Shown one piece after another: positions 26,568-33,719 of a DNA stretch of 63,290 bases. The translations under genes were made by a program, and so were the position numbers. How positions within the stretch are numbered: the stretch's first letter is position 1; each line of letters starts with the position of its first letter. The notes beneath the pieces were generated by a model. The model was not told the DNA's origin and made no database searches. It saw only the letters and a program-made list of their open reading frames with translations. This DNA comes from Terriglobia bacterium (GTDB lineage Bacteria; Acidobacteriota; Terriglobia; JAJPHL01), in NCBI GenBank assembly GCA_021325275.1, contig JAJPHL010000033.1, positions 1-63,290 on the forward strand. Direction: 5' to 3'.

Positions 26568-26930
26568 ATGGGATTAACTCACGTGACGGTTCGAATGAGC
26601 AGGCTCGCCGGCAAGGGCCGGGTCTACGAAGCGGACTGCTTGGTGGACACTGGCGCGCTTCATTGCCTCGCACCTGGGGACCGTCTCCGCGCCGCCGGGA
26701 TCAAACCGGAAGGGAAGGCCGTTTACGAGTTGGCGAACGGCGAGCCGGTGGAGTACGAATACGGATTTGCGCGAGTCGAATTCATGGGGTCGATGACTGT
26801 TGCGCAAGTCATCTTCGGTCCGTCTGGCGTCGAGCCAATCCTCGGAGTTGTAGCCCTTGAGAACACCGGCATTATGGTTGATCCCGCAAGACAAACGCTG
26901 AAACGATTGCCCGCCATACCTTTGAAATAA
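26568..26930 (+). CDS. Retropepsin-like (clan AA) aspartic protease
   Basis: This 120-aa single-domain protein has the retroviral-type active-site motif DTGA inside CLVDTGALHCLAP (about residues 24-36). Strands end in PILGVVALENTGIMVDP, the Ile-Leu-Gly element typical of bacterial clan AA proteins. It would act as a dimer. No signal peptide or membrane segment is seen. It starts 12 nt after frr on the same strand and is probably cotranscribed, which is an odd neighbour for translation genes. Activity and target are unknown. Confidence 0.82.
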   Translation: MGLTHVTVRMSRLAGKGRVYEADCLVDTGALHCLAPGDRLRAAGIKPEGKAVYELANGEPVEYEYGFARVEFMGSMTVAQVIFGPSGVEPILGVVALENTGIMVDPARQTLKRLPAIPLK

Positions 26931-26952
26931 GCCTGCCATCGATCCGTGCTGC

Positions 26953-26976
26953 GCGGCGCGCAAACTTGTGCGCCGC
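26953..26976. terminator. GC-rich hairpin after the protease gene
   Basis: GCGGCGC and GCGCCGC flank a 10-nt loop that can pair further (GCAA with TTGT). It lies 23 nt after the protease stop. No T-run follows directly. The remaining ~180 nt before the next gene show no other clear feature. Confidence 0.45.
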
Positions 26977-27160
26977 CAGCGAGAAACTTCGCGTCCCACG
27001 TAATCCTTACATTCTTTTACGGCGCCTCGCTGCTTGTTCTCGGCGTATTTTCAAATACATAAGTTTGGCAAGTTGTTTGCTCTTCTCTTCTCGACCCCAC
27101 AAAGGGCGGCGCGCCAAGCATCTCGATGCCACAGCGCCATTTCAACAGGAGGAAACTTCC

Positions 27161-28000
27161 ATGTCCGAAGAGATCAACGTCCAGCAGAATCAAAAAGAGC
27201 ACGGATCGATCATGCAGGCTCTGGCCATCGCGGCGCTCGTGGTGGCGTTGGGCGCCATGGCTTTCGTGCAAGTTGGTATGAAGCACGAGCAAGAGCGTAC
27301 GAATGCCGCTCTCTCGGATCTCACCGAAAAGAATCAAGCCAAAATGGAAGCGATGGAGCAGCGCACCGCGGCTCTTGAACAAGACGCCGCCGCGTTGCAC
27401 GCGCTGGGCATCGACGCGACCACCGCGATCAAGGATACGCAACGCCGCCTGGCTGTGACGAATGCACAGACCACCAAGAAGTTCAGTGCGGCGATCGACC
27501 AAGCGCGTTCGGAATCCGAAAAGGCGCTCGGCGATCTGTCCAATGCCAGCGAACAGAAGTTCGGATCGCTGAACGGCGATCTGACGAACGTCCGCGGCAC
27601 TCTCGACGAAACCAAGGGCACCTTGACCGGCGTCTCCGAGAAGCTCGACAAGACCGTCGGCGATCTCGGCGAAGCCAGCGGTGTGATCGCCAAGAATCAC
27701 GAGGAATTCCTGGCGCTGAAGCGCTCCGGCGAACGCGACTACGCCGAGTTCGACCTGAAAAAGGCCAAGGATTTCACGCGCGTCAGCGACCTGGGTCTGC
27801 GCCTCACCAAGACCGACACCAAGAACCAGAAGTACACCGTGTCGGTGAAAGTGGCGGACAAGCAACTCGAGAAGCGCGACAAGACGGCGCTCGAACCGAT
27901 CCAGTTCTATCTCCCCGGCGGACACAAGATGGTGGAGATCGTGGTTTGGGACGTGGACAAAGATCACGTCACCGGCTACGTGAGTGCGCCGAAGTCCTAA
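27161..28000 (+). CDS. Membrane-anchored coiled-coil protein, unknown
   Basis: This 279-aa protein has a short cytoplasmic N-terminus, one membrane helix (about residues 18-40, QALAIAALVVALGAMAF), and then a long helical region (about 45-190) rich in Ala, Lys, Glu and Thr with coiled-coil heptads. The C-terminal ~85 residues form a small domain (RDYAEFDLKKAKDFTRVSDL to VWDVDKDHVTGYV). AGGAGG lies 7 nt before the ATG. An in-frame extension of 65 codons lacks support. It resembles proteins that reach into the periplasm from the inner membrane. No function can be named. Confidence 0.8.
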   Translation: MSEEINVQQNQKEHGSIMQALAIAALVVALGAMAFVQVGMKHEQERTNAALSDLTEKNQAKMEAMEQRTAALEQDAAALHALGIDATTAIKDTQRRLAVTNAQTTKKFSAAIDQARSESEKALGDLSNASEQKFGSLNGDLTNVRGTLDETKGTLTGVSEKLDKTVGDLGEASGVIAKNHEEFLALKRSGERDYAEFDLKKAKDFTRVSDLGLRLTKTDTKNQKYTVSVKVADKQLEKRDKTALEPIQFYLPGGHKMVEIVVWDVDKDHVTGYVSAPKS

Positions 28001-28003
28001 CAA

Positions 28004-28039
28004 CTCAGTGCTGAAGTCCTGAGTGCTGAGTGCTGAGTA
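28004..28039. repeat. One-sided GCTGAGT heptamer array
   Basis: The words gctgaag, cctgagt, gctgagt, gctgagt appear without a facing complementary arm. This is the same family as the hairpins at 1.2, 24.1 and 55.0 kb, but as a single side. It may be a solo or decayed copy. Confidence 0.7.
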
Positions 28040-28138
28040 GAAACGTCCCCCATGCAAGCGAGGTCCCGGAGCCGGTCCAAGGATTTGGCCGGCTCCGGCC
28101 CTCGACCTTCCGCCGTTTCCCCGCCGCCATTCTTCGCA

Positions 28139-28144
28139 TAAAAT
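28139..28144 (+). promoter_or_regulatory. -10 box for the S9 peptidase
   Basis: TAAAAT ends 7 nt before the ATG at 28152, and there is no Shine-Dalgarno sequence. A leaderless mRNA is predicted. Confidence 0.4.
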
Positions 28145-28151
28145 GTAACGG

Positions 28152-30038
28152 ATGCCTCAGCCGATTCCGCTCATTCCTCGCTCGATCATTTTTGGAAATC
28201 CCGTCAAAGCAATTCCTCAACTTTCGCCCGACGGCGCACGCATGTGTTATCTCGCGCCCGATGAAGGCGTGCTCAACGTGTGGATGCGCACGATCGCACC
28301 GGGAGCGGGCGGCGACGACGACCGCGCGATCACGCGCGATCGCGGGCGGGGAATCCGTGAATATTTTTGGTCCGAGGACGGCCGCTACGTCTTGTATCTG
28401 CAAGATCAAGCCGGCGACGAAAACTGGCACCTCCACGCCGTCGATCCGGCGACACTCGAGGATCGCGACCTGACGCCGTTCGAAAACGTTCGCGTCGACG
28501 GCGTTCAAACGAATCACAAATTCCCCGGCCATATTCTGTTCGGCATGAACCAGCGCGATGCCAGCGCCATGGACATGCATCGCCTGGATCTCGCGACGGG
28601 TGAAATCACGATGGTCGCGCAGAATCCGGGAGACTATACGTCGTGGATCGCCGACAACAACTTTGAAGTGCGCGCGGCGATGGCCGCACTGGAAGACGGC
28701 GGCACCGAACTTTTGCTGCGCGACGGCGGCGTGGACTTTGAGTCGTTCATCATTTGGGGACCCGACGATCAACAACAACTGGTCGGCTTCACGCCGGACA
28801 ATCACGGTTTGTATCTCGAAGACAGCGCCGGCGTAAACACCACCGAACTGTACGAGATGGACATTGCCACGCGCACGAAGAAAACGATCGCCGGTGATCC
28901 CACCGTCGATCTCGGGCCGGTGATGATTCATCCCACGCGGCATCACGTGCAGGCGGTGGCGTGGGCCAAGGACCGCTTGCGATGGAAGGCGCTCGACCCA
29001 ACACTGGAAGCGGACTTCGCGGCGCTCGAAAAAGTTTTCCCTGGACAATTCGACATTGCCAGCCGCGATCGCGCCGACACGAAATGGCTCGTGGTCTTTG
29101 GCGCGGACAAAGATCCGGCGCGTTATTACGCCTGGGATCGGGCCACGAAAGCGGCTACGTTTCTCTTCGCCGCGAGGCCGGCGCTGGAAGACTACACGCT
29201 GGCGCCGATGCGCGCGGTGACCATCAAGTCGCGCGACGGCTTGGACTTGGTGAGCTATCTGACGACGCCGGCAAATCTCGAAGCGAAGAATCTTCCGATG
29301 ATCCTGAACGTTCACGGCGGTCCTTGGGTGCGCGACACGTGGGGCTATCATCCTGAAGCGCAGTGGTTCGCCAATCGCGGATACGCGTGCTTGCAGGTGA
29401 ACTATCGCGGGTCGACGGGATTCGGGAAGAATTTTGTAAACGCGGCCAATCGCGAATGGGGCGCGAAAATGCACGACGATCTGGTGGACGCCGTGGCGTG
29501 GGCCGTGGCCGAAGGCGTGGCCGATCCCAAGCGCGTAGTGATCTACGGCGGGTCGTATGGAGGATACGCGGCTCTCGTCGGTGCAGCCTTCACGCCGGAT
29601 TTGTTCGCTGCGGCCGTCGACATCGTGGGTCCTTCGAACTTGATGACACTGCTCAACTCGATTCCGCCGTATTGGGCTCCGGCGCTAGCGATGTTCCGCG
29701 TGCGCGTGGGCGACAAAGAGACGGAGCGGGAATTCCTGGAGTCGCGCTCGCCGCTGTTTAAGGCGGACAAAATCAAAATTCCCATGCTGATCGCGCAGGG
29801 CGCCAACGATCCGCGCGTGAAACAACCCGAAGCCGAGCAAATCGTGAAGGCGCTGCGTGAAAAAGGCAAGGAGGTCGATTACCTGCTGTTCCCGGACGAA
29901 GGCCACGGCTTCGCGAAACCGGAAAATCGCATGGCGTTTTACGCCGAGGCCGAACAGTTTTTAGCGCGGCAAATCGGTGGGCGCGCCGAGCCGCCGTCGG
30001 ACGCCGAGGCGGCGTTACTCGAGGGGCTTCGGAAATAA
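28152..30038 (+). CDS. S9 family prolyl oligopeptidase-like peptidase
   Basis: This 628-aa cytoplasmic serine peptidase (no signal peptide) has an N-terminal seven-bladed beta-propeller (about 1-350) that limits access to short peptides. The alpha/beta-hydrolase domain starts near residue 365 (LPMILNVHGGPWVRD, oxyanion side). The nucleophile is Ser468 in GGSYGGYAA. The acid is the Asp in AQGANDPRVKQ, and the base is the His in DEGHGFAKPEN. The order and spacing fit the acylaminoacyl-peptidase/DPP4-like group. All three catalytic residues are present. Confidence 0.93.
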   Translation: MPQPIPLIPRSIIFGNPVKAIPQLSPDGARMCYLAPDEGVLNVWMRTIAPGAGGDDDRAITRDRGRGIREYFWSEDGRYVLYLQDQAGDENWHLHAVDPATLEDRDLTPFENVRVDGVQTNHKFPGHILFGMNQRDASAMDMHRLDLATGEITMVAQNPGDYTSWIADNNFEVRAAMAALEDGGTELLLRDGGVDFESFIIWGPDDQQQLVGFTPDNHGLYLEDSAGVNTTELYEMDIATRTKKTIAGDPTVDLGPVMIHPTRHHVQAVAWAKDRLRWKALDPTLEADFAALEKVFPGQFDIASRDRADTKWLVVFGADKDPARYYAWDRATKAATFLFAARPALEDYTLAPMRAVTIKSRDGLDLVSYLTTPANLEAKNLPMILNVHGGPWVRDTWGYHPEAQWFANRGYACLQVNYRGSTGFGKNFVNAANREWGAKMHDDLVDAVAWAVAEGVADPKRVVIYGGSYGGYAALVGAAFTPDLFAAAVDIVGPSNLMTLLNSIPPYWAPALAMFRVRVGDKETEREFLESRSPLFKADKIKIPMLIAQGANDPRVKQPEAEQIVKALREKGKEVDYLLFPDEGHGFAKPENRMAFYAEAEQFLARQIGGRAEPPSDAEAALLEGLRK

Positions 30039-30307
30039 ACGATAGTGCCAGTCCTGGGCGAGTCTGTGTAACTCGGCAGCAGGAGCCTGCGCAACATACT
30101 CCGACAATTCGGCCCTCAAGCCTGCAGAGCGGGCGCGATAATGTTAGCCCCTGGCGAGGCGCAGCTTGCCGAGCCTGGGGTTTACTTTGAGAAAAGCGAG
30201 CCTGCGGTGCAGGCGGCACAGACGTTCGGCGTTTCTGTTGTCGCCAGCTCCGCAGGCTTTACGCTCCAGACCGGCAACCCTGTGACGGAATCGCTCGAGG
30301 AAAGTGC
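30039..30307. other. Long intergenic stretch with small palindromes
   Basis: No gene is supported in the 323 nt between the peptidase and BlaI genes. It contains an imperfect palindrome around 30138-30182 (agcccctggcgag facing gccgagcctgggg) and a perfect small one, GCCTGC-GGT-GCAGGC, near 30203. These look like further interspersed intergenic repeats. The right end holds the BlaI promoter region, listed separately. Confidence 0.6.
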
Positions 30308-30353
30308 TTGACATAAGGACTATGGCGATAGTAGGTTGAAGAACGTAGATAGT
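30308..30353 (+). promoter_or_regulatory. Promoter and operator-like repeat of the blaI operon
   Basis: TTGACA (30308-30313) is a consensus -35. The -10 is weak (TAGGTT at 30332, 18-nt spacing). Between them lies the inverted repeat ACTAT-GGCG-ATAGT (30319-30332), and a further ATAGT half site at 30349-30353. BlaI/MecI repressors bind short dyads of this type in their own promoters. Confidence 0.5.
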
Positions 30354-30361
30354 TTAACGCC

Positions 30362-30748
30362 ATGCCCCTTCCAAAACTCACCAAGCTGGAGCTTCAGATC
30401 ATGGACGCCCTGTGGAGCCGGGGTCCGTGCTCGGTCCGCGAGATTCAAGAATCGTTTCCCGCCAGGAAGCGACCTGCTTATACGACGGTCCAGACAACGG
30501 TCTACCGCTTGGAGAGCAAGAAGGCGCTGCGGCGCGTGAAAAAGATCGCCACTGCGCTGATCTTTGAGGCGGCGATGTCGCGCGAGGAAGCGCAAGGCCG
30601 CCTCATCGATGACTTGCTGGCGTTGTTCGGGGGCCGTAGCCGTCCCATCATGGCTCACCTGATTGAGTCGGGCAATCTCAGCCTGGACGAGGTGCGCGAC
30701 GCCGAGCGGACGCTCCTGAGACTCGCGGAGGAGGACCGGCAGGAATGA
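30362..30748 (+). CDS. BlaI/MecI/CopY family repressor
   Basis: This 128-aa winged-helix repressor starts with LTKLELQIMDALWSRGPCSVREIQ and continues with PAYTTVQTTVYRLESKKALRR, the recognition helix and wing. A C-terminal dimerisation helix follows (about residues 75-128). Members are inactivated by cleavage when a partner M56 peptidase such as BlaR1 or MecR1 is triggered. That partner is encoded here with a 4-nt ATGA overlap, so the pair should form one sensing circuit. It most likely represses its own operon through the dyad upstream. Confidence 0.93.
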   Translation: MPLPKLTKLELQIMDALWSRGPCSVREIQESFPARKRPAYTTVQTTVYRLESKKALRRVKKIATALIFEAAMSREEAQGRLIDDLLALFGGRSRPIMAHLIESGNLSLDEVRDAERTLLRLAEEDRQE

Positions 30749-32544
30749 ATCTCCCATCCTTGTTGCCGCCGTTGGCAAATCATCTGTGGCAGTCGACGTT
30801 ATTTGCAGGGGCTGCGGGCGCGCTGGTACTCGCTTTGCGAAGAAATCGTCCGCGAGTGCGCCATTGGGTATGGTTCGCGGCTTCGTGCAAGTTCCTTGTA
30901 CCGTTTTCCGTGCTCATAGCCGCGGGCAGCCACATCCCATGGCGGCTGAGCGCGGAGCGGGCGCCATCCGATTTTCCCGCCATCTCCTACGTCGCGTTGG
31001 GAATCAACCAACCGTTTTCGGTACCGCTTACTTCGTCTCCCCCGTTCGTGTCCACAGCGAATGCGGCGAGTTTACTCCCAGCGACGCTCTGGTTGATCTG
31101 GGCGTGCGGGTTTCTCGGGATCTCTTGCTCGTGGTGGACTCGCTGGCGGCGCGTCCAGGCGGCGGTTCGCGCGGCCTCTCCTGTGCACCTTGGCGTTCCG
31201 ATCCCCACAGTGTCCTGCGCCACTTCCATGGAACCAGGCGTCTTCGGCATCTTCCGCCCGGTGCTATTGCTACCGGAAAGCGTGTTCGACCGGTTGACCT
31301 CCGCACAAGTCGGCGCTGTGATCGCCCACGAGATGGCGCACGTCCGCCATCGGGACAATCTCGTCGCCACGGCGCAGATGTTTATCGAAACGGTCTTTTG
31401 GTTTCATCCGCTCGTTTGGTGGATCGGAAAGCGGATGCTAGCCGAGCGGGAGTGCGCCTGCGACGAGGAGGTCTTGAGCTTGGGCTGCGAGCCGCGAGTC
31501 TATGCCCAAGGGATTCTCAATATCTGCAAGTTGTACGCGGACTCGGGATTGGTATGCGTAGCCGGGGCATCGGGATCGAATCTCAGGAAGCGAATCGAGA
31601 CAATTATGCTCAATCGCGCTTCCGTGAGACTGAGCCTGGCAAGGAAAACACTACTGGCCGTCGCCGGATCGATTGCTCTTACGGCTCCGATTCTAGCGGG
31701 AATAATGAATGCGCCATCGATCCAGGCCCCATCATCCGGAGCGACGCGTTTTGAAGTGGCGTCCATTAAGCCGACGTCTCAGCAACCTGGGGATCTTCAA
31801 GGCCTCGGAGATGTTCGCATGCTTCCCGGTGGCCGGCTCCTGGCGGAAAAGGTTTCCCTGCGCTATTTCATCCAAAATGCCTATGACCTAAAGCCTTTCC
31901 AAATTTCGGGAGGCCCTTCGTGGATCAATTCCGCGCACTACGACATTGACGCGAAGGCGGATGGAGATCCAAACCGGAGCCAGCGCCGTCTGATGATGCA
32001 GGCGCTTCTCCAAGACAGGTTCAAGCTCAAAGTCCATCGCGAGACGAGACAATTGCCCGTCTATGAGCTGATCGTGGCAAAGGGCGGGCCAAAACTGGCA
32101 GAACCAAAGGAAGGGAGTTGCACCGCGTCCGACCCGAATGAAAGTTCATTCCCGCCGACGCCCGGTCAGTTGCAAGCGTGCGGCCGCGTCTTGGTGATGA
32201 TGTCACGCTCGGGCGCGCAACTGCGAGGCGGCAAGATTTCCATGACAGAGTTGGTCCGCGTGCTTTCGAATGTCCTTGGAAGGACCGTGGTGGACAAGAC
32301 TGGTTTCCAGACAGCCTTCGACGTCCAGCTATTGTTCACGCCCGACGACACATTGGCCGGGCTCCCGGCGCCGCCGCCCAGTCTTTCGCCTTCCAGTGAT
32401 TCCACGAGGCCCGCGCCGTCGCCTGATGCTTATGGCAACCTATTCGCGGCGATACAGCATCAACTCGGGCTGAAGGTGGAGTCCACGAAGGGTCCCGTGG
32501 ACGTACTGGTCATTGACTCTGTAGAGCGGCCATCGGCGAACTAA
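30745..32544 (+). CDS. BlaR1-like M56 metallopeptidase fused to TIGR03435 domain
   Basis: This 599-aa integral membrane sensor-protease has N-terminal transmembrane helices (about residues 5-120). The zinc motif HEMAH lies at 195-199, with the further ligand probably in AERECACDEEVL. Another membrane helix lies near residue 300. In BlaR1 a penicillin-binding sensor follows. Here the outer part, from about residue 336 (FEVASIKPTSQ) to 595, is instead a TIGR03435-type domain known from Acidobacteria, with ISGGPSWINSAHYDIDAKADG. It should cleave the neighbouring BlaI-type repressor on an unknown signal. The start overlaps the blaI stop. Confidence 0.9.
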   Translation: MNLPSLLPPLANHLWQSTLFAGAAGALVLALRRNRPRVRHWVWFAASCKFLVPFSVLIAAGSHIPWRLSAERAPSDFPAISYVALGINQPFSVPLTSSPPFVSTANAASLLPATLWLIWACGFLGISCSWWTRWRRVQAAVRAASPVHLGVPIPTVSCATSMEPGVFGIFRPVLLLPESVFDRLTSAQVGAVIAHEMAHVRHRDNLVATAQMFIETVFWFHPLVWWIGKRMLAERECACDEEVLSLGCEPRVYAQGILNICKLYADSGLVCVAGASGSNLRKRIETIMLNRASVRLSLARKTLLAVAGSIALTAPILAGIMNAPSIQAPSSGATRFEVASIKPTSQQPGDLQGLGDVRMLPGGRLLAEKVSLRYFIQNAYDLKPFQISGGPSWINSAHYDIDAKADGDPNRSQRRLMMQALLQDRFKLKVHRETRQLPVYELIVAKGGPKLAEPKEGSCTASDPNESSFPPTPGQLQACGRVLVMMSRSGAQLRGGKISMTELVRVLSNVLGRTVVDKTGFQTAFDVQLLFTPDDTLAGLPAPPPSLSPSSDSTRPAPSPDAYGNLFAAIQHQLGLKVESTKGPVDVLVIDSVERPSAN

Positions 32545-32550
32545 CTCTGC

Positions 32551-33066
32551 ATGAAGGCATCTTTCCTGTTCGTGGCGGTCGCGCTGCTGGCGCAAGGAAC
32601 GAACCCGGATTTTACGGGCCGATGGGAAATCGACAAATCCGCTTCCACCGCCAAGACGACCTTCGTCAAGCATCCTGAATTGCACGGCCCTCCCGCGCCC
32701 ATCGCGGCGGAAGGTCACGCCTTCGATACGATGCGGCCTCAGACCATCGCGCATCGCGAACCGACTCTAACGATTGCCGACGAGGCGGAGGGAAACCGGC
32801 CACGGCGAACCTTCAAATTGACCACCGATGGCAAGCCCAACGTGAACGAACTTCCAGGCGGAGGCGTACAACGCTCATCGACACGATGGGAGGGAAAAGA
32901 CTTGGTGACCGATTGGACCTTCGATCGAGAGGGACAAGTAATCATGCAGGGAACCGACCGCCGGACTCTATCCGAAGACGGTTTGAGGTTCACCCAGGAG
33001 CAAACGGTCCTGACACCACTCCATGAAACGCGGTCCCACATGGTTTGGATTCGAAGAAATCGGTGA
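32551..33066 (+). CDS. Small secreted protein in the BlaI/M56 operon
   Basis: This 171-aa protein has a signal peptide (MKASFLFVAVALLAQG). A beta-rich body follows, starting FTGRWEIDKSAS and containing repeated short strands (RTFKLTTDGKP, STRWEGKDLVTDWTF). The FTGRW start and strand pattern recall lipocalin-like secreted proteins common in Acidobacteria, but no specific family is certain. It starts 6 nt after the M56 gene and so shares its transcript. It could be the ligand-binding partner or the output of the sensor. The last residues (WIRRNR) are basic. Confidence 0.75.
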   Translation: MKASFLFVAVALLAQGTNPDFTGRWEIDKSASTAKTTFVKHPELHGPPAPIAAEGHAFDTMRPQTIAHREPTLTIADEAEGNRPRRTFKLTTDGKPNVNELPGGGVQRSSTRWEGKDLVTDWTFDREGQVIMQGTDRRTLSEDGLRFTQEQTVLTPLHETRSHMVWIRRNR

Positions 33067-33084
33067 AGCGCAAATCGGAAAATC

Positions 33085-33121
33085 TTGACCGCGACACGCC
33101 GCTGAATGAATAATCATTCAG
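33085..33121 (+). promoter_or_regulatory. TetR promoter with overlapping palindromic operator
   Basis: TTGACC (33085-33090) and AATAAT (33109-33114) are spaced 18 nt. A perfect dyad CTGAATGA-ATAA-TCATTCAG (33102-33121) covers the -10 and ends 1 nt before the ATG at 33123. Its GAATGA half sites resemble those of fatty-acid regulators of the TetR class. The predicted transcription start is at or next to the start codon, so the mRNA is close to leaderless. Confidence 0.7.
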
Positions 33122-33122
33122 A

Positions 33123-33719
33123 ATGGCGGCGAAGCGTAACGGCGAGGGCGACAAGCGCGAGCAAATCTTGCGCGCGGCGGCGACGGTGTTTGCGTCCAAA
33201 GGATTTTTCGGCGCGCGCGTGTCGGAAATCGCGGCGAAAGCGAAGGTCGCCGACGGCACGATCTATCTCTACTTTAAAAGCAAAGAAGAAATCCTGGCGG
33301 CGCTCTTCGCGCTGGCGATGACGCAGTTTCTCGAGCGCGCACGCGGCGAACTCGCGACGCTGGAAGGCGCGCAAGCGCGCCTGGAGCGTCTGGCGCAATT
33401 TCATCTGGAACAAGTAGGATCGAATCGCGATCTCGCGATCGTCTTCCAAGTGGAGCTGCGGCATTCGCAGAAGTTCATGGAGCGCGTCTCCACCACGATT
33501 CTCGCCGACTACCTTAAATTGATCCAGCAAGTGATCGGCGAGGGGCAAGCGCAAGGCGTTTGGCGGAAAGAATTGCCGGCGTCGACGATGGCGAAATGCT
33601 TTTTCGGCATGCTCGACGAGATGGCAACGAATTGGGTCTTGAGCCATCGCCAGTATCCGCTCGGCGATCTTGCGCCCGTGGTGAGCGATTTGTTCATTGG
33701 AGGACTTCGCGCGCGATGA
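33123..33719 (+). CDS. TetR family regulator of the adjacent acyl-CoA synthetase
   Basis: This 198-aa regulator has an N-terminal helix-turn-helix at residues 12-58 (REQILRAAATVFASKGFFGARVSEIAAKAKV, written here in parts: ILRAAATVFASKGFFG, VSEIAAKAKVADGTIYLYF). A helical ligand-binding domain follows that resembles FadR-type regulators binding acyl-CoA. It overlaps the start of the acyl-CoA synthetase gene by 4 nt (ATGA), so both are made from one message. The palindrome over its own promoter suggests it represses the pair and is released by long-chain acyl-CoA. Confidence 0.92.
   Translation: MAAKRNGEGDKREQILRAAATVFASKGFFGARVSEIAAKAKVADGTIYLYFKSKEEILAALFALAMTQFLERARGELATLEGAQARLERLAQFHLEQVGSNRDLAIVFQVELRHSQKFMERVSTTILADYLKLIQQVIGEGQAQGVWRKELPASTMAKCFFGMLDEMATNWVLSHRQYPLGDLAPVVSDLFIGGLRAR

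Noticed and set aside
26966-27160. 65-codon N-terminal extension of the coiled-coil protein
   Set aside because: A strong AGGAGG sits before the ATG at 27161 and the extension reads as untranslated leader.
30138-30215. tRNA or small structured RNA in the 30.0-30.3 kb gap
   Set aside because: The palindromes there do not fold into a cloverleaf and no T-loop sequence is present.
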